Of a DNA stretch of 64,000 nucleotides, positions 8,470 to 17,933 are shown in pieces. Under the pieces are notes generated by a model. It worked only from the letters and a program-made list of their open reading frames with translations, ran no database searches and was not told the DNA's origin. A program made the translations under genes and the position numbers. Where the stretch lies: assembly GCF_000186865.1 (NCBI RefSeq), contig NW_008705571.1, positions 143,477-207,476 of the forward strand, written 5' to 3'. The first letter of the stretch is position 1; every line of letters starts with the position of its first letter. This stretch comes from Aureococcus anophagefferens. Lineage: Eukaryota > Sar > Pelagophyceae > Pelagomonadales > Pelagomonadaceae.

Positions 8470-9542
8470 AAAGTACCTGCCCCGTTGCTATCTCGCTAGC
8501 GCCCGGTTCGAATCCCTCGCCAACGCCTATGCGACGAACTGCTCATGCCAGTTGGAGGTGGCCCAGGTGATCTGCGGCGTGGTGGCAAAGAGCTCGGCGA
8601 CATCGGCCCGCTGCGATTCCGCCACCCTATCGAAACGGTGGCCATGGAGCCAGCTAAACGCCGTCTGAAGAAGCTCACGCCTTAGCGCGACCGAAGAACA
8701 CGTCTTGTAGTGACGTTGAGCCCCAGGCCCGACGCCCTCCCCGGTGACAATAGACTGGCCATGTATCGTGCAATTGTTTGATCGGAGAGCCTCGTATTCA
8801 ACCAATGCCAAACTTGAAAGCAACGCATTGGTAATGAGTGTGCAGAGGCTCTGATGCACAAACATGGGCAGTGGATCAACCAGCGTACTTGAAAATTTGC
8901 GAAGCGCGCCACCTCTCTATGAGGGGAGGGCGTTTACGGAGGAGTTAACGAAGAAGCTGGCAAGGAAGCCTAGCCCCGGCCCTGGGGATGCTACCATTGC
9001 GACCTTGTTTTACGTCCAGCAAATCGAGCGGATTTGGGGACTTCGCGTGGGTGGGCCTTGAGGCTCACTCAACTTACCCTTTATGCCAAATTATTATCTT
9101 GGTTGACTAGAAAGCTACTTTGTACAGGTAATCTTCGATTAGCCAGGAAAGTAGCGCCCAGAGGAGAGGGAGAATGAGCTGTTATTTATTATTGCAGCTC
9201 AGTAACTACTCGCTCCTTATGCTCTTATCTGGCCGGCGCTGCTGAAGCAGCCCGCCGGCGAAATTCTTTCTCCCCGTGGCCAGCCGAACCTATTTTAGAG
9301 AGAGGGAGTTTAGCTAGTAAACTAGGGTAGTGGGGTGGGCCTTGAGGCTCACTCAACTTACCCTTCATGCCAAATTATTATCTTGATCACTGGCATGATT
9401 GACTAGAAAGCTACTTTATCGCGAGCCAGTGGGCAAAAAGCCGCAACAACCCTCTAAGCCGTAGAGTACATCGAGCTACACGCTACGCGACAACAAGTCC
9501 GCCGAGTCTAAAATCCAAACCAGACCCGACAGCTCGACTGTC
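8470..9542. other. AT-richer island without a confident gene
   Basis: Base composition falls well below that of the flanks. Two short frames are open (8527-8865 minus, 112 codons; 8864-9061 plus, 65 codons). They use AT-ending codons unlike the neighbours and show no domain I recognise. The island contains a split direct repeat (next entry). It may be a decayed mobile element or a recent insertion, but no integrase, reverse transcriptase or long terminal repeat is visible. Confidence 0.5.
9051..9417. repeat. Direct repeat pair (~70 bp and ~83 bp) 284 bp apart
   Basis: Segment 9051-9121 recurs at 9335-9417 with one substitution and a ~13-bp insertion (around ATCACTGGCATGAT). Both copies start GTGGGCCTTGAGGCTCACTC and end GACTAGAAAGCTACTTT. 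They bracket ~213 bp of AT-richer DNA, as terminal repeats of a small element would, but no target duplication could be identified. Confidence 0.75.
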
Positions 9543-11349
9543 ATGAAGATCTTCCCGGCGCTCCTCGTCTCCAATTTCGTCAGCGTCGCTCGTGCGGGGC
9601 ACGTGCTCGTGCAGTCCTGCGACCTCTACGAAGACCATCCACCGACGGGGGGAACCACCTCGATCGTCGAGTACCACTGGCAACCAACGACGGCGGCCGA
9701 GCGCTTGCGCTACACGCACCGCGCGAAGGAGCACGTCAAACGCTACGCGCAAGAGAACCACCAATGCGACGCGACGCGGTTGGAAAGGCAGGCGGCCGTG
9801 CGTCTCGTGGTCGATGCGGTCGTGACGTGCGGGTGTCCCGGCCCGGGAAGCAACTCAAGCGGGAAGAGCTGCTCGACGCGCGAGTTCGAAGACGACGCGG
9901 CGCGGGGGGGCGCTTCGCTCCGCGGCCTCGCGCGGACGACGCGCGTCTTCATCGGCGACTCCCACGACCAGCCCGACGGCCGCCCCCACGGCGGCGCCCA
10001 CGCTCTCGCCGTCCTCGGCTCCCACGACCAGCCCGACGGCCGCCCCCACGGCGGCGCCCACGCTCTCGCCGTCCTCGGCTCCCACGACCAGCCCGACGGC
10101 GGCGCCCACGGCGGCGCCCACGGGCCTGCCCACGCTCTCGCCGTCCTCGGCTCCCACGACCAGCCCGACGGCCGCCCCCACCGAGGCGCCCACGCTCTCG
10201 CCGTCCTCGGCTCCCACGACCAGCCCGACGGCCGCCCCCACGGCGGCGCCCACGCTCTCGCCGTCCTCGGCTCCCACGACCAGCCCGACGGCCGCCCCCA
10301 CGGCGGCGCCCACGCTCTCGCCGACCGCGGCTCCGACGGCCGCGCCTAGTACGGCCGCGCCTACGGGCACGCCCACAGCGAACCCGACGGCCGCCGCCGA
10401 GGCCGCCGCTCAGTGCTTCCTCGACGGCTACGGCTGCGCCATGTGCTGCCCGGACTGCACCAGAATTCGTGTCACCTCAGACACAGACTATCGATATGCA
10501 AACAAATGCGTGTGCTTTTCGGGCGAGGCTACTGGCGTCAACAACGTTTTTCTGTCCCAGTACGACGACTGCCTGCACATCACGGGCAACGGTAACACCA
10601 TGATCTACGGAATGGACGGTAACGACGTGATGGTGGTCGATGGATACGGAAACACCAATTTGTTCGGCGGCGACGGCGCTGACGTGTTCACGCTCACGGG
10701 CGACCATAACGGGTACATCTGGGGCAATGGAGATGCATTTTTCGTCTCGGGCGGAGACGACGATGACGTGATCACGGTCAGAGGCGACTATAACGGGCGA
10801 ATCCGCGGCGACAATGGCGATGATGTGATCACGGTCACGGGGGATGGTAATCACCGGATCTACGGTGACGCAGCGCTCAGTGAAGAACCCGGCGACGACA
10901 CCATCACCATCTACGGAGAGTACACTAGTATGGTTTATGGCGGTGGCGGTGAAGACTCATGCTCGATTGTCTCATCGGACGGAGTTTACGGAGTCGACGA
11001 TTGCGAAATCGGACCGTGCGCGCCTACGTCTGTGTCGAACTCGGACCATGAAGTCATCGAGGGCTACACGGGCGACATCGTGCATGTGATGTGCAACGCG
11101 GGCTACTCGGGCGGCGGCGACGCCGTTTGCGGCACCGACGGTGAGTTCAGTACGGTGACGTGCACCGCCAACGCGTGCGCGCCTACGTTTGTGTTGAACT
11201 CGAACTATGCCATGCCCGGCGCCATCGAGGGCTACACGAACGACATCGTGCATGTGATGTGCAACTCGGGCTACTCGGGCGGCGGCTACGCAAAATGCGG
11301 CATCGACGGTGTGTTCAGTACGGTGACGTGCGTCTCCATGCGAAATTAG
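9543..11349 (+). CDS. Secreted PT-repeat protein with Gly-Asp beta-roll and two sushi-like domains; frame change near 9900
   Basis: Reading starts at 9543 (MKIFPALLVSNFVSVARAG, signal peptide), then ~100 residues with several Cys (VVDAVVTCGCPG). The downstream part is one frame on (+1). It holds six 20-24-residue PT repeats (PTTSPTAAPTAAPTLSPSSA), then from 10411 a Cys-rich link. Next are six to seven Gly/Asp repeats (GMDGNDVMVVDGYGNT, GGDGADVFTLTGDHNG) resembling calcium-binding RTX beta-rolls. Two ~60-residue modules follow (CAPTSVSNSDHEV...VTC) with the spacing of sushi/CCP domains. Joining the two halves needs an unannotated intron or an indel; the G7 run at 9904-9910 is suspicious. Because the repeat unit is a multiple of three, both frames stay open through it. 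A cell-surface or adhesive role is inferred. Confidence 0.65.
9961..10332 (+). repeat. Tandem repeat 6 x 60 bp (one unit 72 bp), encoding PT repeats
   Basis: Units start at 9961, 10021, 10081 (72 bp, with an extra 12 bp), 10153, 10213 and 10273. In the coding frame each gives APTTSPTAAPTAAPTLSPSS. This is a typical O-glycosylation-type linker of stramenopile secreted proteins. Confidence 0.9.
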
Positions 11350-11691
11350 TTTCCTTCCATGGACATGCTCCCAGCCGTGCTCCTGGAGCTCAACCCGCCG
11401 CCGCCGCGCTTCTCTACCGAGGCCGGCGGCGACACCTTGGACATGCCTTGGACATACTCCCCATTTCCCTGGACATACTCCCCAGGCCCGCGCCAAGATT
11501 CCGCTCGGGCAAGCAAACCCGAGTAGGTCGACGTAAGACAATTACGCAGAGAGTCGGGGGAGCCGCGCGCCACGGACGAGGCGAGGTCGCCGATCGCGTG
11601 ACGCGGCCGCCGGTGCGCCGCGCCGGCGGGATACGCGAAGCTCGATCGTCGTGCTCCGTTCCGCGCGAAGCCCAAGCCGGGGCCCGGCCGT
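11350..11691. other. Convergent 3' intergenic region
   Basis: The region lies between the stop at 11349 (+) and the stop at 11692 (-). It contains a short direct repeat (GGACATACTCCCCA at ~11451 and ~11471). No gene is seen. It is the widest tail-to-tail spacer in the window. Confidence 0.6.
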
Positions 11692-13784
11692 TTAATCGCC
11701 GTGCTTCCGGTGGGGCACGGCGTGGCGGAGCTTCCCGACGGTGAGTCGGAAGATGTCGTCGACGTCGACGTCGCCGTCGCCGTCCGCGTCGAGGCGCCCG
11801 CCGAGCTTCTTCGCGCGCTTCGCGAGGATCTTCGGCAGCTTGAGCGGCGCGCGCACGATGGCGCCGGGCAGCGCCTTGGCGAGCCGCCCGTAGATGTAGC
11901 GCCCGATGATGCCGCCGGCCTTGGTGCAGCCGAGCGCGACGACCCAGGGGACGGACTTGACGACGACGAAGACGTAGGTCTTGACCGCGACGCCCAGGCC
12001 GACGACGGCGCTCGAGGCGGCGCGGGACGCGAGCGACGGCGGCTTGCCGCTGACGCGCTGCGCCTCGCGGCGGCGGCGCACGCGGAGCACGGCCGCGAGG
12101 ACCTTGCGGAGGATCCACGGCCGCGCGAAGCGCAGCGACGCCTTGAGGCCGCGGCTCAGCTCGTAGGCCCCGAGGGCGGACCGCGTCACGACGAGGACCT
12201 CCGGGTGGCGCACCGGGCGCTCGCCCTGCTTCGGCTCGTCGAGGTGCTCCTGCCGGAGCATCAGGGCCCGCGGCGTCGCGGCGTACGCGTTCGCGAAGAC
12301 GAGCGCGCGCAGCGCGGACCGCGACCGCACGCGCCGCCGCTTGTCCGCGGCGCGGCGCTCGACGTCGTCCGCCTCGAGCCGCGCCTTGAGCCGGCGCCGC
12401 GACGCCCAGCGCACGCGCCAGCGGCGGATCGTCGCGCGGGCGCGGCGCAGGGCCGCGTGGAGCAGCGTCGAGAAGCGCCGCGTCTGCCGCTTCGCGAGCT
12501 CCTCGGGCGTCTTCGTCTCGTCGAGGCGGACCTGGCGGGACGGTCGCGCGATGCGTCGCGGTCGCTCGGCGCGCGCGCGCGGCGCCCCGCGCCCGCCCCC
12601 CCCCCCCCCCCGGGCCGGCGCGCGTCGAGCCCCGCGCGCCGGCGCGCGCCGTCGAGTACCACTCGTGGCGGTCGTCGTCGGCGGACCGGGCCAGCGCCGG
12701 CGCCGCGGACGCGACCGTGCGCTCGACGGCCGCGGCGAACGTGAGGCGGCACGCGTGCTCCGCGACGGGGAGCCGCTTCGCGAGCGCGAGCCGGCGCACG
12801 ACGAGGAAGAGGGCGACGCGCCGGAGGCCCCGCGCCGCGCGGCCCGCGGCGCTCGTCGGGTAGGGCACGGCCGCGAAGGCCGCCGTGAGCGCCGTGCTCC
12901 GGCGCACGCGCCGCTTGCCCGCGCCGAGCCGGTCGAAGAAGCGCGGGTCGCCGCCCGTGAGGCAGAGCGAGTAGAGCCGCGCGACCGTGGCGACGGCCGC
13001 GTGGGCCGCCGCCGCCTCGCCGCCGGCGGAGCGGCCGCGGAAGAGCGCGCGCGCGCCGTTGGCCGCGCGGCACAGCGACACCTGTGTGGGAATCAACCAC
13101 TGGTTTGGGGGGTCCCCACCAAACTTCGGAACTCTCTCGCTCGGTCAATTCGAAGTCGATTCGGCTGATTTTTGGACGAATCGATTGCTCTCATCGAGTT
13201 CTCGAAGCACAGCAGAAAGCCTTGCGTCGAAACGGTCGCGTACGCGCACATCGAAGTCGGGTTGAAGATTTGAGTTCCGCGCGGAGCGACGCGGCGCCGT
13301 ACTCGGGCGGCAGGCTCGACGCGTCGCGCGCGAGCCGCGCGCGCACGTCGTCCTCGAGGCGCCGCTTCACCTCGTTCTGCACGACGCGGAACTGGTCGTC
13401 GAGCGCGTCCTCCGCCTTGTCGATGGCCTGCTCCGCGGACAGGACCTCGGACTCGAGCCACGCGAGCTGCGACTCCATGAACCCGCTCGTCGACCGCCCG
13501 ACGTGCTCCCACAGCGTCTCGTTCGTCGGCACCGCGCGCTGCGCCCGCCGCCGCCGCCGCGCCGCGGCGCGCAGCCGGCGCCGGCGCCGCCAGCTCCCCA
13601 GGCGCCGCCGGAGCCGCACGGAGCGGAAGCGCAGCAGGGCCCGCGCCCGGCCGACGACGGGGAGGCGCAGCCGCCGCAGCCCGCCGAGCCGCGGGGCGAC
13701 GACGCCGGCCTTGGGCGTCGCCAGCATGCTGCACCGCCACGCCAGGAGCGCCCACAAGATCGCCGCGCGGCTGCCCGGGGCCAT
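11692..13784 (-). CDS. Unrecognised Arg-rich protein with plastid/ER-type leader; introner and frame slip
   Basis: On the minus strand, exon 1 is 13784-13293 (MAPGSRAAILWALLAWRCS leader, Arg-rich helices, then a Glu/Asp helix, LESEVLSAEQAIDKAEDALD). Introner B1 is then removed (GA|VSLCRAANG), and exon 2 runs from 13081. It holds hydrophobic and Arg-rich segments, ending with VDVDDIFRLTVGKLR after an Asp-rich DADGDGD loop that resembles one EF-hand loop. The frame changes by one at the C16 run at 12596-12611: upstream the frame reads DDDRHEWYSTARAG, downstream RQVRLDETKTPEELAKR. Both parts have the coding character of one gene, so a miscalled homopolymer is likelier than two genes. An alternative ATG lies at 13847. 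No family is recognised. Confidence 0.5.
12596..12611. other. C16 homopolymer at the frame slip
   Basis: Sixteen consecutive C (G on the coding strand) coincide with the point where the minus-strand reading frame must change. This is a likely length error in sequencing or assembly, or a true hypervariable run. Confidence 0.8.
13082..13284 (-). mobile_element. Introner B1 (203 bp)
   Basis: The target duplication is AGCGACAC (13074-13081) and AGCGACGC (13285-13292), with one mismatch. In host-gene sense the donor is GCGTCGCT (GC) and the acceptor end is CCCACACAG. The intron 13082-13292 is 211 nt, phase 0. The element is in sense orientation. Its donor-side end has drifted to CCGCGCGG. Confidence 0.9.
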
Positions 13785-13988
13785 CGTTTCGGATCCCGCA
13801 AAGATGTTCAATTCAATGGGGCGCCGCCGCGCCAACGCCGACCTCAAGAAAAGGCCCTCGGCCGATCGCGAGGCGCGGGGCCGGACGCCCGACCCCGGCG
13901 CGCCGAGGGTCGACCGAAGGTCCGTAGGCGCCCCGGACGCGCCCCCGTCGTCGCGCCGCGCGCGCGCGCGCGCGCGGCCGGCGGGGCC

Positions 13989-14847
13989 TCACTCCTGGTC
14001 CTCCTCCTCCTCGTTGCCCTCGACGTCGCCCGCGATGGCCTCGAGGATGAGCTTGCACTGCTGGTTGACCGCGTAGCGCTGGCCCCACTGGAAGGCGCGG
14101 CTGTTGAGGAAGTCGGCCCACCAGTCGACGCGCTCCGGGTCGTCGTTCTCGGGCACCTCCTCGTGCTTCTTCACGGACGAGGCGCAGAGGAGCGCGCCGA
14201 GGTCCGCGCGGAGCTCGGAGACGACCTCCGTCTCGACGCCCGGCCCGTCGGCGCCCTCGGCGAAGACGACCTCCTCGATCAGCAGCGACGCGCGCTCCTT
14301 CGCGTGCTTGCACGACCGCGCGTTGTCGAGCTCGAGCATGGACCGGTGCAGGACCTGCATGCCCGTGGGCCCGACGAAGGACCGCGCGAGGAGCCGCCCC
14401 ACGAGCTCCGCCTCCTTGGCGTTGGTCAGCACGCCGTGGAGCACGGGGTGGTCGAGGCAGTCCTTGCAGTCGTCGACCGTCGTCGCGCTGTTGATCAGCG
14501 CGAAGCCGCCCTGCCACTCGCGGAAGAACACGGGCAGCGTCTTCTCGATGTGCGCGTGGTCCTTCTTGTCCTTGAGCGCCTTCAGGAGCACCTCCACCAT
14601 GTACTTGTAGTCGAGGAAGTCGTCCGCGAGCTCGACGTCCGCCTTCGCCGGCAGCCGCTTCTCGTGCCACCTGCGCGGGGCGCGACGGTCGGCGCGCGGC
14701 GCCGCGCCCCGCCGAGCGCCCCGCCCCGAGCGCGAGGCCCCCGGGAGGCGAGGCGACGTCGGCCCTCCGCGCCGAGCCCTCTCGTCGCGGGCGCCCCTCG
14801 TCGCGGACGCAGGTTTTTGACGCCGTCAACTGAAGTTTCTGCGGCAT
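13989..14847 (-). CDS. Conserved-looking hypothetical protein, 232 aa, two exons
   Basis: The minus-strand exons are 14847-14831 and 14670-13989. The tiny first exon encodes MPQKL plus two bases. A GTTGAC donor and a CCCCGCGCAG acceptor remove 160 nt and give MPQKLQ|WHEKRLPAKADVEL in phase. The exon 2 frame has no ATG upstream of codon 'DYKYMVEVLLKAL', so the alternative is a start there (14600). The protein is soluble and helical with conserved-looking blocks (HIEKTLPVFFREWQGG, DCKDCLDHPVLHGVLTNAKE, RASLLIEEVVFAEG, DWWADFLNSRAFQWGQRY) and an acidic tail (EGNEEEEDQE). I do not recognise the family. It is divergent to the thiamin gene. Confidence 0.6.
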
Positions 14848-15097
14848 GCTGCCCGTTCACCGCCGCGACCCGCGACGCGTGAGCGTGAGTGCGACGACGC
14901 GAGCCCGCGGAGAGCGCAGGGGGGTAGCAGCCCGCTCGAACCCGAAATGGCTCGAGAGGCTACTCAGTAAGTTAAAATGGGGCACTTCACCATGAAGAAG
15001 TCGTGAAGCAAACGCTCGCTCTATCGGCGCCGCGCTCCGCTGCTGTGGCCGCAGACGCGTCCGCAGCATCGCGGAGCACACGCGTGCATTTGCCGAC

Positions 15098-16538
15098 ATG
15101 CGCGCCGTTCTCGTCGCGCTGCTCTGGATGGCGCGCGCCAGCGGCCTGCGGAGCGGCCCGCCCATCGCGTGGTCCATCGCGGGCAGTGATTCCGGCGGCG
15201 GCGCGGGCGTCGAGGCGGACCTGCGCACGTTTCGAGCGCTCGGCGTCCACGGCTGCGCGGTCGTCACGTCGCTCACGGCGCAGAATTCGCTGGGCGTCGC
15301 CGCGGCGCTGGAGACGCCGCCGTCGCACGTCGCGGCGACGATCGCCGCGCTCGAGTCCGACCTCGCGCCGGCCTGCGTCAAGGTCGGCATGCTGAGCGGC
15401 GCGGGCGCCGCGCGCGAGGTCGCCGCGTTCCTGGAGCGCAACGCCGCGTGCCGGCTCGTGCTGGACCCGGTGCTCGCGTCGAGCTCCGGGCGGCCGCTCC
15501 TCGACGCCGCGGGCGTCGCGGTCCTCGTCGGCGAGTTGCTGCCGCGCTGCGCCGTCGCGACGCCGAACGCGCGCGAGGCCGAGGCGCTCCTGGGCCTCGA
15601 GCCGGGAAGCGTCCGGACCGCGGGCGACGTCGAGGCCGCCGCGGCCGCGTTCCTCGGCCGCTTCGGCTGCGGGTCCGTCCTCCTCAAGGGCGGCCACGTC
15701 GACCTCGGCGACGCGGCGGACTTCTGGACCGACGGAAACCGCACCGCGTGGCTCGCGGGCGGCCGCGTCGCGGGCCTCGGCGCCGGCGGCGCGCACGGCA
15801 CGGGCTGCGTGCTCTCGTCGGCGCTCGCGGCGGCGCTCGCGCGCGGCGACGAACTCGCGGACGCCGTCGTCGTCGCCAAGGCCTTCTGCGGCGCGGCCAT
15901 CGCGCGCGCCGCGGCGGCGCGCGTCGGCGCGGGGCCGCCGCCGGCGGACGCGCCGCCGGCGTGGCCCGGGCCGCGCGCCGCGACGTACGGCGTGCCGCGC
16001 GCGGGCCTGGGCCGGCGCCTCGCGCCCGGGCCGCCGCGCGCGTTCCCGCCCGTCGCCGGCCTGCGGCTCTACGCGCTCGCGCCGTCCGCGGCGCGCTGCG
16101 CGGCGCTGTGGGACTCGGGCGTGCGCGACGTCCNNNNNNNNNNNNNNNNNNNNNNNNNNNNNNNNNNNNNNNNNNNNNNNNNNCGACGGCGACCTCGCGG
16201 AGCTCCGCGACTCGGGCCTGCGCCTCGGCGTCTCGACGCACTGCCTCTCGGAGCTCGCCGTCGCCGCGGCCCTCGCGCCGTCCTACGTCGCGCTGGGCCC
16301 CGTCTTCGGGACGACGTCGAAGCACGTGCCGTTCTCGCCGCGCGGCCTGGACCTCGTGTCGGACTGGCGCGCGCTCGTGCCCGGCGACGTGCCCCTCGTG
16401 GCCATCGGCGGCGTCACGCTGGAACGCGCGGCGGGCGTCCTCGACGCGGGGGCGGACGGCATCGCCGTCATCTCCGCGCTCCCGGAGGACGGCCTCGCCG
16501 AGGCCGCGGCGTCGTGGACCGCGCTCTGGGACAGGTAA
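15098..16538 (+). CDS. Bifunctional ThiD-ThiE (HMP-P kinase / thiamin phosphate synthase), interrupted by an assembly gap
   Basis: The N-terminal half is ThiD. WSIAGSDSGGGAGVEADL opens the HMP-binding site. AVVTSLTAQNSLGV, VLDPVLASSSG, VLLKGGHVD and GAHGTGCVLSSALA (anion hole and catalytic Cys region) complete it. After a linker, LRLYALAPSAARCAALWDSG begins ThiE. Its C-terminal half follows the gap (LGVSTHCLSELA, YVALGPVFGTTSKH, VPLVAIGGVTLERAAGVL, DGIAVISA). The fusion makes HMP-PP and joins it to the thiazole phosphate, as in plant TH1. The N-terminal MRAVLVALLWMARASG could be a targeting leader. The 50 N are a placeholder: the frames before and after the gap differ, and the middle of ThiE (ligand strands before GVSTH) is missing. 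The gene is likely intact in reality. Confidence 0.9.
16134..16183. other. Assembly gap (50 N)
   Basis: Exactly fifty N sit inside the ThiE domain. The reading frame shifts across them, so the true gap size is not 50. About 60-80 ThiE residues are expected between the two flanks. Confidence 0.99.
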
Positions 16539-16587
16539 GGCGCGCCGTTAGGACATATCCCGCCGGCGGGATACGTTAAACGCCGCT

Positions 16588-17694
16588 TCAACTTGACCGC
16601 CGGCACGGCGCGGCGAGGTCGCGCTGGGCCCACCTCCGGTGCCGCGCGAGCCAGCGCGCGCGCACGGCCCCGCCGACGATCTCGAGGTAGGCGCGGTTGC
16701 CGTGGAGGGCGCGCGACATGCCCGCGTCGACGACGACGGCGGCGAGGTCCGGGCGGTGGCGGACGGGCGCGCAGCCGCGGCGCCGCTTCGCGTCGCACGC
16801 GGCCGCGGTGTGGCCGACGACCTGGACGAGGTGCTCCGGGAGGTCGTCCTGGTTCGCGGCCTCGAGGACGCCAAAGTCGGTCCAGAACGGGCCGCCGACG
16901 CCGGCGCCGCCGCGGTCGGGCCCCGCGGCGAGGAGCGCGTCGCCGAAGGCGCACGCGGCCCGGCCCGCGCAGGCCTCGACCTCGACCGCGAGCCGCTCGT
17001 TGACGACGCGCGCGAGCGCCGCCGCCGACGCGCCCCGCGGCGCGCCGAGCGCCGCGAGGACCGCGGGGCGGAGGCCCGCGTGCGTGAAGAGGTAGGGCCC
17101 CGCGGCGTGCGCGGCCGCGACGGCGCCCGCGCGGTGCTCGTCCTTCCAGTCGGCCACGGCCGCGGCCCGCGCCGCGTCGCCGTCGTCGGCGTGCGCGTGG
17201 TGGAACCGGCCCTCGGCCCAGAGGAGCTCGTGGTTCCCCGCGAGGCGCACGACGCGGCCGCCGGCCGCCGCCGCGAGGCGTTGCAGGCCGCGGAGGCAGT
17301 CGTGGGCCCGCGCCCAGTCCGGGCCGTGGCCGACGACGTTGCCCGTCTGCACGAGCACGGCGCGGCCGCCGCGCCACTCGTCGCAGCGCCGCTCGCCGAC
17401 GAGCCCCGCCGCGCGGAGCGTCGCGATCAGCGCGGCCGCGTCGCCGCGGACGTCGCCGACGACGACGACGCGCGGGCCCTCGTAGGCGGCGATGCCCGCG
17501 CAGGTGCCGTCGCGCGGCAGCGCCGCCGGGCCCCCGCCGAGGTCGCCCCACCGGACCTTGGCGACCACGGAGAGGACGACCGTGACGAGGAGCAAGACCA
17601 GGGGCATGTTGTGCCTGTCGAGCCGCAGCTCCAAGGGCTTGAGGGCGTCCCGCGACGACCCGTCGTCGGTGCGGCGCGCGTTCATCGGGCGCAT
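16588..17694 (-). CDS. Membrane-anchored calcineurin-like metallophosphatase with degenerate metal site
   Basis: This 368-aa protein has one hydrophobic segment near residues 30-46 (MPLVLLLVTVVLSVVAKV), giving a single-pass anchor. The phosphoesterase domain keeps the order of PPP-type blocks: VVVVGDVRGD (80-85 in place of GDxHG), GNVVGHG (118-124 in place of GDxxDRG), RLAGNHELLWAEGR (intact GNHE), LFTHAGLRP and QVVGHTAA (both His kept). It has the long insertions of Shewanella-like (SLP/Shelph) phosphatases. Two metal ligands are changed (His to Arg in block 1; Asp to Asn in block 2) and the DRG arginine is lost. Catalysis is therefore doubtful. The gene is convergent with the thiamin gene (stops 49 bp apart). 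Confidence 0.8.
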   Translation of the reverse strand: MRPMNARRTDDGSSRDALKPLELRLDRHNMPLVLLLVTVVLSVVAKVRWGDLGGGPAALPRDGTCAGIAAYEGPRVVVVGDVRGDAAALIATLRAAGLVGERRCDEWRGGRAVLVQTGNVVGHGPDWARAHDCLRGLQRLAAAAGGRVVRLAGNHELLWAEGRFHHAHADDGDAARAAAVADWKDEHRAGAVAAAHAAGPYLFTHAGLRPAVLAALGAPRGASAAALARVVNERLAVEVEACAGRAACAFGDALLAAGPDRGGAGVGGPFWTDFGVLEAANQDDLPEHLVQVVGHTAAACDAKRRRGCAPVRHRPDLAAVVVDAGMSRALHGNRAYLEIVGGAVRARWLARHRRWAQRDLAAPCRRSS

Positions 17695-17933
17695 GCTCGT
17701 CCTACGACGGGCTGCGGCCGAGCATCACTGCGCCGCCATCGACTCCGGGGGGGGGCACGGTGCCACCGTGCACCGATGATGCATCGATGCAGCACTCCAC
17801 GATGTGGGCTGCCCGGGGCCTCGACGAATAAAGCCGTCGCTCTCGCTCCACGGTTCGCACGTCGCGTCTCGGTAGGCCAGCGCCGCGTCTCGTCGTCGCT
17901 CTCGCTCGAGAGTTGCTCGGGCGCCGCACGGCG

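Noticed and set aside
8490..8540. tRNA-like GGTTCGAATCC motif
   Set aside because: The flanking bases do not pair as a T-stem, and no acceptor, D or anticodon arms can be formed around it.
9051..9417. LTR retrotransposon
   Set aside because: The repeats are only ~70-83 bp, the interior is ~213 bp and encodes nothing; no primer-binding site, polypurine tract or target duplication was found.
9543..11349. RTX toxin
   Set aside because: Only the Gly-Asp repeat fold is shared; there is no pore-forming or catalytic domain, and sushi and PT repeats point to a surface or adhesive protein.
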